From Schoenoplectus triqueter (lineage: Eukaryota; Streptophyta; Magnoliopsida; Poales; Cyperaceae), in the NCBI GenBank assembly GCA_964058805.1, contig CAXKVV010000151.1, forward strand, positions 1 through 41,586: a stretch of 41,586 bases of DNA. The letters run 5' to 3'. Positions 23,530-34,096 of this stretch are shown in pieces. The notes under the pieces are model-generated. The model saw only the letters and a list, made by a program, of their open reading frames with translations, was not told the origin of the DNA and made no database searches. Position 1 is the first letter of the stretch. Every line of letters starts with the position of its first letter. The translations under genes and the position numbers were made by a program.

Positions 23530-24312
23530 TTCGGTATTAATTTGTTATTAGTTCGCTGATTAGTGAATTAAGTTATTGTAAATCAGTTTATTAAATTTGT
23601 TAACTTAATGAACCGAGTTTGAGTTTTGACTGATTTGACTCGTCACACTCGATAAATTATTAATATTTATTATTTATATTATGAATTTTAGTATGATAAG
23701 TAGTTTTTAGTATGATATGTATTTAAAATAGTGTGAGCAATCTTGACCTGACCCAATGGGTCAACCCCACCTGAGCTGAACCCAAAACGACTCGAAATAA
23801 CCTGAAGATAAATGGGTTGGATATGAGTCAAGATTTTTTGACCCGTCATGGGTCAGATTAGATATGGATCGACCCGTTTAATTATATTTTTTGAAGTAAT
23901 TTTATAATTTGATATTAATTAAAGCTTAAATAAATACTAATTATATACTAATTAATATTTAATTATTTAAATTATATAAAAAATAATTAATAAGTACTTA
24001 ATTATTTTACATAGGCCAGGACAAAATAAAATAAAATAATGATGATCCGATCTGAACCCGATCTGACTCATTATACCCCTGAATTTTACTATCATATAAA
24101 ATATGTGTGAAATATGTTGTGATTAGTTATTTTATTAATTTTTGTATAAATTTTGATATAAAACATTATAAAAAATATTATTAACTATTAAATAAGTCTT
24201 AACGAGTCAGCTCAGTTAGCTCATTAACTTACGAGTCAAGCTAAAATTTTCGACTCAGAATTATTTAATGAGACAAGCGTATGAATTTGATCCAGGTTGA
24301 ATCGGCTCGTTG
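23530..24312. repeat. Nested repeat block: GAGCTCG-like outer repeat interrupted by a GACCCG-rich element
   Basis: The flanks (23530-23660 and 24195-24310) contain CGAGTT/AACGAG words like those at 19806-20740. The middle, about 23731-24090, is rich in TGACCC/GGGTCA and AACCCG words. It is a diverged relative of the sharply bounded element at 32989-33416, including AATTTTATAATTTGAT-type and TTAAAGCTTAAATA internal blocks. The simplest reading is that one element landed inside another. Boundaries are approximate. Confidence 0.5.
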
Positions 24313-24524
24313 TCGGAGGAGGGTTACGTTCATAGCCCCAAAAAAATGGTTCGAAGGGTTCGGGAACCGTTGATTTTGCATCGAGATTCATACTTTTAAC
24401 AGAATTCGAGATTCAAAATTCGCACTTTCAATGATTATTTCAAATCTCGATACAAAATCAACGGTTCTCGAATCTTTCAAACTAATTTTTTAATTCGAAA
24501 GGCTGCGAACTTAACCCAGCGCCG
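24313..24524. mobile_element. Foldback MITE, family A copy 2
   Basis: A 212-bp foldback closely related to the 215-bp element at 4777-4991. Shared blocks include GGTTCGAAGGGTT, CCGTTGATTTTGCATCG and the complementary CAAAATCAACGGTTCTCG. Its outer ends TCGGAGGAGGGTTACG and CTTAACCCAGCGCCG are inverted. TCGTTG occurs directly outside both ends (24307-24312 and 24525-24530), shorter than the 10 bp seen at copy 1. Confidence 0.75.
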
Positions 24525-24530
24525 TCGTTG

Positions 24531-25430
24531 CCAGCCCTGCTCCCACGTTACCCTCTTCCGGGACGGGATTGGGAGGTATGTCCCCAGCTGGGAGGTGCCA
24601 GCTGCGACCCAAGTATTTTTGGGGATGGAGTTACCATATCCGACCAGCTTACATATTAAAATACAACCCGAATTTGCTTAAAAATTTAGTTTTGTTATTT
24701 TTTTCGGCTTATTTGAAAAAAAACGGCCCATGCGCACTGAAAGACAAATAATAAAATGCTAATTTTCAATAAAAAAATATCGTCTCTTTCTCTTTTGTAA
24801 TTATGTTATATTACTAATATTTTTGTCCCTTTTTTTTCTTTTATTTTTTATGAGAAAACTCTTATATCATTCTATCTTTTTCTCATTTTAAACATACATA
24901 TTATATAATATAACTTCTAAACTATGATTTTTTGCGTGCCTCTCTTTTGAGTTATTATGCATATACATAATTAGTTCCTATAGAGGTCTGTACTGAGACA
25001 AATTAAAGAACTAATGAGGAAAATTCATCCTTTACAATCTTTCTTGATTCTAACTTCAAAATCCCTTTATTAACTCACAGTTTTTCTTCAATTTGTCAAA
25101 AGAAATAAAAGGGAGGGAAACGTCTGGCTGGAGGTGGCTTGTCGCTAATCCATGGACAGTGCAGATTCAGGTGCTTAACAAGTCGGGACTTATTATATAA
25201 GCAAGCTTCAGATTTTCAAATAATTAGATATAAAAAAAACATGATTTTCAGTTAAGACTAGACATATTAATATTTTTCTATATTTTTTGGAGTCAATAAG
25301 AAAAAGTTACTACTTTATATTTACTTTCAAAAATCAGATCTAGATATAGAGTTTACCTCTACACAAATCCACCTCTATTCATGGGAGGAAGCATCAACCA
25401 CACATAGGGACGGGATGTTGTAAAGGTCAG
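24531..25430. other. Intergenic DNA without recognised genes
   Basis: A moderately GC-rich patch at 24531-24620, next to the MITE, grades into AT-rich DNA. No gene was identified. Confidence 0.4.
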
Positions 25431-25435
25431 GGGAT

Positions 25436-25806
25436 CAAATTTCTCTGAATTTAAAAAAATAATATTATTGTGTTAAGATTTTACTAATTTGATCTTCTAA
25501 ATTATTTAATTACTCTCATTGAGAAAAAGATATTTAATATTGTAAATAATGAAAGAATTATGCATAGATCCCAAGAGATCAAGTTCCACAGAGAATTTTT
25601 TCAATGACTTGATTATTTATTATTTTGAGATCTATATTTTTGTTATTTTAATATGTAAAAGGATATTATTTTGATAGTTTTTATTAGATACGAACCTAAG
25701 TTGAATTATTAATTTTTTTATTTAGTAGCCAATTAATTAATGAATTTAAACTTAATAAGTTACAATTTGATTACTAGTTCCCTGATCAAAATCCTATATT
25801 CGGCCC
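25436..25806. repeat. AT-rich dispersed repeat, copy 2
   Basis: Shares ordered blocks with 8607-8965 (see that entry). Its outer ends are loosely inverted: GGTCAGGGGATC on the left and CGGCCCTGACC on the right. This suggests a DNA transposon with TCAGGG-type termini. No target duplication could be confirmed and no protein is encoded. Confidence 0.6.
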
Positions 25807-25814
25807 TGACCAAA

Positions 25815-26583
25815 CAAGTTGAAGAGAGTTGACAACAAAGTTTCAGGAGTACAACACATATGTCTAGATGGTTTTGTTGTTAATTATGGAGCTCGAACAA
25901 AATCAAAGAGAGAATTAACATATGATACGAACCATCTTTTTTGAAAATTAATCTTAAATTTGAGGACTAAGAATTCAGAGGTCAAACTAACAGATTTTAA
26001 CGAGGATACTGGATGCAGTACAATTCTAATTCCTTATATTTGTTGAAATTGAGATAGAGGAAGGAGTGATCGGTTTTGCTTCTTGTATATATCGAAGATA
26101 AAATTAGAGGAATGAAAGACACAATAACAAGTTTTGCATAAATTACGATGATATGTTTTGTTGGAATTAAATTAATGGAGGGTGAAACAACAATAAAAGA
26201 TTATCCTGCTTGAACTAAAATAACCATGAAACATGGTTGCACGCATATTGTGTGAGCATTTTTTTTATAAAAAAATGGAAAATTAAAATGTTAACTTATA
26301 TAAATTTGGGAAGTTGACTTGTCTTAAAAGCTTTATTTTCCACTAAAATGAATATCCGAAAAGTGGGTTCTCACTAAATTAACATGCATACTATTGAGCT
26401 ACGATTGCATATCACTATGACACTATCTAATTCAAAACAGAAGAATTTTCGATATCATCACTATATCAAGCACACATTTCAAACATCAAAGAATGAACCT
26501 TCCAAAAAAATCACAAAATGAAACATGCAAAGAGAAAAAAAAACAAAGAAAAAAATAGGAGATTTCTATGTACACAATAGATG
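25815..26583. other. AT-rich DNA downstream of the small membrane-protein ORF
   Basis: No gene was recognised. The part next to 26584 would be the 3' flank of the minus-strand ORF. Confidence 0.4.
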
Positions 26584-26775
26584 CTAGTAAAAGACATAAT
26601 AAGGCCGGAAAACTCTCACCCTCGGCCTACAACAAGCATTCACAATTACAACTACTGCTACAATTACAACGATCAAGATAATAAGACCTGCAATGGCTTC
26701 CACCGTCTCGTTTTTCTTTTCTGAAGATGGTGGTTTGACGATCCATGAGCAACCACAGCTTCCACAACAAGACAT
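26584..26775 (-). CDS. Small cysteine-rich single-pass membrane protein (hypothetical, 63 aa)
   Basis: I do not recognise a named family. The intronless frame starts MSCCGSCGCSW, with cysteines at 3, 4, 7 and 9. A short polar linker containing PPSSEKKNE leads to an uninterrupted hydrophobic stretch at about residues 27-45 (IAGLIILIVVIVAVVVIV). A juxtamembrane CC pair follows at 48-49, then a basic-aromatic tail (RPRVRVFRPYYVFY). Paired cysteines next to a membrane segment suggest S-acylation or metal binding; this is inference. The composition is far from random translation of the local AT-rich DNA, and the A/G-rich leader AGGAGAGAAATAAGA precedes the ATG. The short length and lack of introns leave doubt whether it is expressed. 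Confidence 0.6.
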   Translation of the reverse strand: MSCCGSCGCSWIVKPPSSEKKNETVEAIAGLIILIVVIVAVVVIVNACCRPRVRVFRPYYVFY

Positions 26776-26905
26776 TCTTATTTCTCTCCTTTTTGTTTCT
26801 GTGTGGTTAGGCTAGAGATTTTTAGAATTGACTTGAGGAGGAATCCCATTGAAGCCGATAATCCTTTTTATTGATGAATAGTTGTGTTGATATATGGTTG
26901 ACTAT
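26776..26905 (-). promoter_or_regulatory. Putative leader and promoter of the small membrane-protein ORF
   Basis: On the minus strand a CCATATATCAAC box lies at about 26890-26901, some 115-125 bases upstream of the ATG at 26775. It could be a TATA element for a leader of about 90 nt. The assignment rests only on sequence and position. Confidence 0.25.
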
Positions 26906-28240
26906 AATTAATGTTTCTGGTTCCTCTCCAATTGTGCATAACTCGTTGGAGTGTATAGAATTATTTTAGATGGATGGTCTAGATTGAATCTGAATGAATG
27001 GCTGATCTATACCTAGCTAAACTACCTTAGTTTTTATGAACAATACGGAACCTATTGGAATTGTTCAATTTGTAATAAATAATTCAGGTATGTCGATACC
27101 CTACAATGTTTATTGAGTTATCATACCCATCGAGAGGAGCTTGACCCGGTTTTGACTTTGGTGCTGTCCTTCTAAAATGTTTGTTGAATATTGATACTGC
27201 CTTCTTAAAACCAAAAAAAAAAAAACTACCGAGAATATAAATGAATGGAATAAGAAGTTGTAGTCTTCTAGGAAAAAGTCGGTCATAGGTACTTCTCTTT
27301 GAAAAAGTCACGACAACAACAAAAAATCAGATCCTTCATTCTGAATGGAATGACAAATTCTATATTTTGTGGTCTAAATCAATATTCTGAATTAACCCGT
27401 GGCAAGAATAAGAAATCAGATTCTTCATTCTGAATGTAATATCCTCTTTGATTGGAATAATAAGTTCTATATAGGATGTGTGGCAGCTTGATTTTTTCAT
27501 ACCTCTTAAGAATCAATTTGTAGTAGAATTAGTTAGAGGTGCAGTACTATGAACTGTATGATTAGAAAGAAATAAATTATTTTAACTGATCATAAGCCAT
27601 TAAGTGTGTCAATACTAGAAAAACAAATCATCAGCTTAGCTCATCATTGGTGTAAATAAAAAGCGAAAGTGGATTTGCCCAAATTATCTCTTATTTTACT
27701 ACAGGAGATGGAAGATTCTTTAATGCTGGTTCAATACTGTTAGGGATAGAGATGGCACTGGCAGAGGCTGGGCAGGAAGAGGAAGGTTCAATGGTTTCTT
27801 CTCTGCTGGAAGTGGTACAAGTGGATTTGATTACTCATCCCATGTGTGAAAACGTGATTGATTCACTTTTGAAGTCATAGTGGATGTGGGAAGCTCTTTC
27901 TGTGCTGAGACAAGATTTATGTATGCTTTTTGCTCTTTTGCTTATGTGTTCTAGCTAAATTGTTTGCTAGTTCTCTTTAAAACTGTCTGTTGTACAGCTG
28001 TTTTTGCTTGTGATATTTTGTTCGTATGCTCAGCTAGGTGCGGTACATTGTTTGCTGATTTTTGCTTGAGAATCATACTATATACCTAAAACTGGTACCA
28101 GCAGCTTGATACCTACTTAGGTTTTTACTCTGTATCTTTAGATGATTTCAATGAAACTGTTGGAGTACCTTCACTTTTCTTGAAAAAAATAAGTTCTATC
28201 TTTTTCTGGGATAATATTTATTCCATTGAAAATTAAAATA
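26906..28240. other. Intergenic DNA, no gene recognised
   Basis: A near-repeat pair, CCTTCATTCTGAATGGAAT and TTCTTCATTCTGAATGTAAT, occurs about 95 bases apart (27333 and 27422). The stretch 27700-28180 has a 3'-UTR-like base composition and sits upstream of the LINE remnant in the same orientation. It may be part of the same decayed insertion, but I found no protein match. Confidence 0.35.
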
Positions 28241-28247
28241 TTTTTGT

Positions 28248-28560
28248 AGTTAGTTCAGAGGAAAAGGGTTTTAATTAAGGAGAACTTAATTAAAAGTGGA
28301 TGGAGGGGGATCAAAAGTGTGTGTTCTGTTCTGAACTGGAGTATGTAGATCACCTGTTTGTTAACTGCTCTTATATAAGAAAATTTTGGATTTGGATTGT
28401 TAGACATAACACTTCTTCTTTTACTATAATCAGTATTGAAGAATTATGGTGTATGGATTGTTTAATACCTTACAAAGACAGATTGTAGAGTTAATTAGCG
28501 GTGTTGTCTTATGGACTATTTGACAGAAGAAATAAACTCACTTTTCAGGGGGGTAATTGC
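28248..28560 (+). pseudogene. LINE zf-RVT domain remnant
   Basis: One frame reads RVLIKENLIKSGWRG; after a one-base shift it continues as GDQKCVFCSELEYVDHLFVN and CSYIRKFW. This is the zinc-binding domain (CxxC...H...C) at the C-terminus of plant LINE reverse transcriptases. Farther on, LWTI, a stop, then QKK matches the following W..W..RN signature with Trp changed to stop. The frameshift and stops show it is dead. No upstream reverse transcriptase was found. Confidence 0.75.
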
Positions 28561-29496
28561 AATTGTGTTAGAAGTTTAGGCTTTAACATTACATCTTTGG
28601 CATAATATTCGAGTTCAATTAGGGACTCCACTTAATTTCAACTTGCATTTGGTTTTACCTTTTACTGTACAGATCTCCCTTTACATATTCAAGGAGAACC
28701 AACCTTGTTAGAATTGGGTTGGCTCAAAGAACCTGGGCCTGGCGCTGAAATACTATAAAAATGCAAGAAAAAGGGGGAAAATCTGAAGTTTTTGATTTGC
28801 AAGAAAAAGGGGTGTTGTCTTATGTTAATTTGCTATTGTTTGTTCCTGATTTGTATCTTAGAGTATTGGAATGTGATACCAGTCTTAAGTTCTTAGCTTC
28901 TGAACTAAGAGCACTTTTAAACTGATTAGTAGATCTCGTTTCATCCTACTGGTACCGGGATTTGGGGATGTGGTACCAAATCTTAGAACCATAAATGAAA
29001 CAGGTGGCTTTGCCACTTTTTCAATATAAATTAAAACGATGTGCGCGCCAAGTCAGAGGCAACTCAGGCAAGGCACTGAATATTTCATCACAGACCAGTC
29101 ATTCAATGACGATATCCAATTTTAATTGTTCCTAATAAAGTGGCATAAAATAAATAGTACTTTTTATATAAAAGAAGTAATACGTTGATATTATAAAGAG
29201 TGAGCATGCATTGACAATGGATTATTTTGACAACCTTGAAATCTTTAATCCTCTAATCGCTTTTCTTTTATTTCGATTAACCTGTACTATTCCAATACAC
29301 CACGTGGCACATTTCATTATTATATTCAGTTTGAATAAAGGAGACGGTCTTCAATACATCCCGTCCCGATACTCACCGATACGCCACTTGTCGTTGAAGG
29401 TGCGCGTTTTCGATTCATCTCCTATATGACTCAATAGACCTTACATATACTTCCACACGGACTAAGCCACAACAGACTTTTTGAAAATAAGATGCG
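28561..29496. other. Probable LINE 3' region and intergenic DNA
   Basis: The T/G-rich stretch up to about 29040, ending in CTTTTTCAATATAAATTAAA, resembles the 3' untranslated tail of a LINE. It follows the zf-RVT remnant directly. Beyond it I see no gene or bounded repeat. Confidence 0.35.
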
Positions 29497-29506
29497 CCTG
29501 GAGGGG

Positions 29507-30080
29507 ACTTTTTACTTAAAACCTAATAATCAATGTTATCTACAGAACCGATCTTAGAGCAAAGTTATTTTCACAAACGACCTAAATAAGGGCGTGAGTT
29601 CAACTGACGCCTTTAAACCTCTATTTTGTCTGCCCGAATACTGCCCAAAGACACAAAGGGCGTGAGTTTAACTCACGTCCTATGTTATTTTCAATTATCT
29701 GATTACAACCATCGTAGTTAAACACATCTAAGAGCGTGAGTTAAACTTTTGAATAAAAAACTTTAAAGGCGTGAGTTGAACTCACGCCCTTTAGACGTTG
29801 ATGTGCTCTGGTTGTTATCTTTCAAAAACATCGAAAGTGAAAAAAAATGATATAAATGCGATATGTGGACTTAAAGGGTCATTTTGCTCTCTTTTGTTTG
29901 GGCAGCGGGTGGGCAGAGTTTAAAGGCGTGAGTTCAACTGAACTCACGCCCTTTGTTAGGCTGTTTGTGAAAATAAATTTGCTCTTAGACCGTCTTTATA
30001 GGCCGTTTGTGAAAATAAATTTGCTCTTAGACCGTCTTTATAGTTAAGATCTATTTTTGGACCATTTAAGTAAAAAATCC
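29507..30080. mobile_element. Hairpin (foldback) element with repeated GGCGTGAGTT palindromes
   Basis: Terminal inverted repeats: ACTTTTTACTTAAA at the left end and TTTAAGTAAAAAATCC at the right. They continue inward through GATCTTAGAGCAAA and TTATTTTCACAAACG. CCTGGAGGGG (29497-29506) and CCAGGAGGGG (30081-30090) flank it, a 10-bp duplication with one mismatch, as expected of Mutator-like insertion. Inside, copies of a palindromic GGCGTGAGTT-N-AACTCACGCC unit lie at 29591-29611, 29658-29680, 29731-29746 (half only), 29768-29788 and 29925-29951. A CTGCCC-rich pair (about 29629-29648 and 29900-29917) is also inverted. No protein is encoded, so it is nonautonomous. Confidence 0.78.
29959..30042. 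repeat. Tandem duplication of a 42-bp unit in the hairpin element
   Basis: Two adjacent 42-bp copies begin GGCTGTTTGTGAAAATAAAT and GGCCGTTTGTGAAAATAAAT and differ at one base. The matching left arm has only one copy, so the duplication arose in the right arm after the foldback formed. Confidence 0.92.
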
Positions 30081-30082
30081 CC

Positions 30083-30145
30083 AGGAGGGGATTCGAGCTC
30101 AGTATCTCACGCTCCCTATCTAGGGCAAGATCACTGGACCTCCAT
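30083..30145 (-). repeat. tRNA-like or SINE-head-like fragment
   Basis: On the minus strand the segment has an AGTGATCTTGCCC block followed by GAGCTCGAATCCCC, resembling the A and B boxes of a tRNA-derived SINE head. No cloverleaf can be drawn with confidence and no SINE body is evident, so this is tentative. Confidence 0.25.
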
Positions 30146-30175
30146 TTTTTATGTGCTATTATACTATTTGACTTT

Positions 30176-30194
30176 TATATATATATATATATTA
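30176..30194. repeat. (TA)n microsatellite
   Basis: A short uninterrupted TA dinucleotide run in AT-rich DNA. Confidence 0.85.
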
Positions 30195-32988
30195 GTTCAA
30201 AGTTCACTCTAAATTTAAACACAAGAGCACTAATTTCAATTTATTTATTATTTATATTAATTATTTTAATATAAATATATATTATATATAACCACATCTT
30301 TATCCCAATTTTTTTAAAATTGTCATAACACTGTACCCATGCAACGTAGCGACTAACAAACCAATACTGGCATCTTGTTTATAGTGAAATCCTATAAATA
30401 TATTCGGTTAATTGATAGGTGTTAAATTTTCATATTTTTAGATTAGACAGTTTTTTTTTTTGATAATTTCCAAGATACAACATATCTAGACCCTTCATCA
30501 CTTCCGTGATCAAATGGAGAGAGCGATTAATTTTGAAAAAAAAAACACCGCGCTCAAATCCCCTACGATCCAATATAGATTTGGAGGGTCCTCAGATTCT
30601 AAATCACACCGTCCAATTTAATCAAACGGATTATATCTTTCTAAAAAAGAACCCATGAACCATATGAAATCGATCAGGACTGTTAATTTCATAACGTACG
30701 GTCGAATTAGAACTGGGTCCTCCGATCCTAATTGAAATTATTTAGAATTCGGGGGCCCCATCTGGCATCTCATGAATTTTTCTTATACCCAACAAAACTG
30801 GCCCGTTTAGCAAATTAGAGAATAGTGATTGAAGACTGTCAATTTTGAAAGAGTAGTAGAATAATGTTATTTTAAAAAAATGGTATTTTTTGATTAATTG
30901 GAAGAGCGAAAATATCATTTAATTGTTGTTATTAGAATAGCAAAAATATTGATACTTATGATACTAATATTGATGATGATAATGATAATATAATAATGAA
31001 TAATAATAATATTATAATAATTATAATATAATAATAATGATTATAATATAACATAATTAAATAATAATCATTATTCTAAAATGGTTAAATCATTTTTTTC
31101 ACGTATAGCTTGAAATTTCAATTTAGCGCTCTTTCAATCTATTCTCCTCAATCAAAAATGCATTTGATAAATTTATTTATCTGAATAGAAATGTTATTTC
31201 TACTTCATTTGATGCCAAATAAACCCCTACATCTTATTACTTTCTCCATCAAAATTTCAATATATGTTATTTCTTCATCTAAACGAAACATTTTTATTTC
31301 CCTTTTTTCTTTTCAAAACAAAATTTGTTTAATGATCATTAATATATTTATTATAAGTTAGAATTACCTATTTACGCGTTTAATAAACTAGATGTACATT
31401 CTTTCTTATTTTCTATTTGAACATTTGAATTACATATAGGGTCCATAAAATTTATCTGAAATTCACTTTTTTGGAAAATATTTTCGTCGCCTTCGATTTT
31501 AGTCCTTTCTTTTTACTTCTAATATAGATTATAATGCTACTCTATACAACCTCACTAAAACTTTCAAAATTTCCATGTAGTATTATCTTGTCCTCTTAGA
31601 GTTCCCATATAAATTTGTGTTAAAGAGAAAGGCCATGCAATGATATGCTACAGCTCAATAATTTAGACTTGAATACTAAGTTCTAAAACATCAATTCATT
31701 GAGTTTTATAAGGTGTTTCATCAAATGTTCATTTCGAATAGTACTCGAGTTGGACATTTATGAACTCGATACTCACATCGAGTATAACCATTCTCAAAAA
31801 ATAAGTTAATTTTGAATAATTTGTATAGTATGTGTGGCATTTAGACAATTAAATTGAGTTTGTGATGATATTAAAGCAAGAGTTAGGTTTGAGATGACAT
31901 TTTGATAAATTACAAAGTCGTATTAACATTTTGACAATTTCCCCAAAAAATGAGTGCATTATAATCTTGTGCAAAACAAAGTAAATCTTAACAGTTTGGA
32001 AGTTTAATGGTTGTTTGATGTTTGAAATTAATTCCATGATTTTGGAAGTCGAACTGAACTATTTTTTTCGGTGATTTTAGAATCATAGTAATTTCATAGT
32101 TTTATATGGATCTCATGTCTTATACTCTTTTTTTTCTTTTCCTTTCTGATTTAGTCGAAAAGTGTTCTCTGAAATTCTTATTAAATAATGACAAGAATTA
32201 CAAGATTCAGAATATCGAAGAAGATAAAGGAGAAGATGACGAATTGAAATCTAAAATTTTCTGATGTATATACGGGCCGATTTGTGAGCCTCTATCACAT
32301 TTTTTAACAATAATATTTTATCAATTTTGGTAAAAATTTATTCAATATATCCCAAATGTATGAGTTTTAAGTTTACGGTTTTGTAGCTCAATAATCTATA
32401 AATTTAAAATAGATGTGCCCCTGACTCATTCATGCTGAACTTGCAACCAAACATTACGAGTCGCATTCATGCTGGCACAATAGAATCAGACTTGTAATTC
32501 TTTACTTTTCATTTTCAAGCTGACACAGGCCACAGCCCCAGTAAACATTTAGCAAGTAAAATTATATCCTAACAGTGTTTTCCACATTTCGTCGCCAATT
32601 TTTCGTTTTTATTTCTCAAAGTCTGGCAAAAAGTCGCAAAATATCTTTGGTGGAAATGGAACGAGACAAAAAGTATGTCTATCAACAACCAGCAAAACTT
32701 TGTACTTTTATGAAGGAATTTTCCTCCTTTCACACGTTGCATCACTTCACTTGCTTTTGCTTCGAAGTTGCATGAGCAACTATATTCAAGTGGGTTATGT
32801 TTTTTTTTCACTTTTTAAATTCTTTTAAGACCGTTAAGGCTTTTCAAACTATAATACAATTTGAGTCAAGCAAATAATAATTAAAATATAACATATTAAA
32901 TTTGAACTGCTTCAAATAATACTATTTTACCTCAAGTAATAATTTATTTATAAAAACGTGAATAAATCTCAAAGAACAGAGATGTAGG
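30195..32988. other. Gene-free AT-rich stretch
   Basis: No gene was recognised over about 2.8 kb. Notable points are an impure TAA/ATAATA repeat at about 30965-31080 and a GC-richer patch at 30480-30780. That patch has loosely inverted words (GGAGGGTCCTCAGATT and GGGTCCTCCGATCC) and may be an old transposon. Confidence 0.45.
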
Positions 32989-33416
32989 TAGGGATGTCAA
33001 TTTTTAACCCGACCCGATCCGATATGATCCGAAAATAAATGGGTCAAATATGGATTTAATTTTTTTGACCCGAATCGAATCGGATCGGATACGGGTCAAC
33101 CCGACCCGATCCGATTAATTATGTTTTTTAAAGTAATTTTATGATTTAGTACTAATTAAAGCTTAAATATATACTAATTAAGATTAATTATAAATTAATT
33201 AATAATTAATTATTTAAAATTATATAAAAATAATTAATAATTATTTATTTATTTTACACGAGTTGGGTCGGATCGACCCGTGACCCGATCGGGTCGGGTA
33301 TGAGTTAAAAAATTTTGACCCGAATATAATCGGGTCGGGTTCAGATCGGGACAAAAAAATAATAAAATAATATGATCCGACCCAAATCTGACCCGACCCG
33401 ACCCATGACATCCCTA
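32989..33416. mobile_element. Nonautonomous hAT-like element with GACCCG-rich arms
   Basis: Perfect 11-bp terminal inverted repeats TAGGGATGTCA and TGACATCCCTA bound a 428-bp element. GATGTAGG is duplicated exactly outside both ends (32981-32988 and 33417-33424), the 8-bp signature of hAT transposons. Subterminal zones are packed with GACCCGA/TCGGGTC words in opposite orientation on the two sides, a layout often seen for transposase-binding arrays. The centre is AT-rich and has no coding capacity. A diverged relative lies at about 23731-24090. Confidence 0.9.
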
Positions 33417-33551
33417 GATGTAGGTCTTATCATTCTAAAAGGTCCTTTAGGGCACTAGAAGGTGCCTAAGAAAGTATTTAGCATTGTTCTATATTTACTC
33501 CTTTTTTTTTGTGGCACCAGCCTTTTTCTATTATTTTATTTTCATTGTCAC

Positions 33552-34096
33552 TAGGGTGTAAACAAATCGGATATGAATAGATAATGCCTTTTCGTATGCG
33601 TATTCATTATAATTTTTCATATACAGATATGGATCGGATTCGGATGAGTATGGATATGAATACATATATATTTTGAATATTAAATAAAAATATTATATGT
33701 ATCATTGAAAAATAATCACATACTATTTTCGATAGAATAATTAATTACAAAAATTAAATATTAATTTATTATTATATTAGTAGTTCAAATATATGAATTA
33801 TAAAAATATGACACATGTACGGTTGAGCATAAATTAGATATAAAATTGTTTAAATTTATAATGTACGCTAAAAATCTAATAAAAAATATATAATGTAAAA
33901 AAATTGGATATATATTTTAATAAAATCGAATAATATCAGATACAGATTCTTTTGGATTGATACAAATACGGATACATATATTTTCAAATACGGATATAAA
34001 TACATATATTTTTGAATAAAAATCGGATAATTTTTATTATTTTTTGAATAGAATCTCAAATAAAATTGGATAATTTACTTATCCTTTACGCCCCTA
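33552..34096. mobile_element. Nonautonomous hAT-like element, GGATAC type
   Basis: The ends TAGGGTGTAAAC and TTTACGCCCCTA are inverted. ATTGTCAC is duplicated exactly on both sides (33544-33551 and 34097-34104), an 8-bp hAT signature. Subterminal regions contain GGATATGAAT-type words and, in places, their complements. The element is 545 bp, AT-rich and noncoding. It lies 135 bp from the preceding hAT-like element. Confidence 0.88.

Noticed and set aside
29591..29951. Repeated palindromes resembling a CRISPR array
   Set aside because: Spacing is irregular, units differ in length, they lie inside a transposon-like inverted repeat, and the genome is a plant nuclear genome.
32569..32811. Overlapping frames on both strands (80 and 66 codons)
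   Set aside because: Neither has a recognisable domain, promoter or splice context; both look like chance in a GC-richer patch.
33868..34059. 63-codon minus-strand frame
   Set aside because: It falls entirely within an AT-rich hAT-like element and has low-complexity Tyr/Ile/Phe composition.
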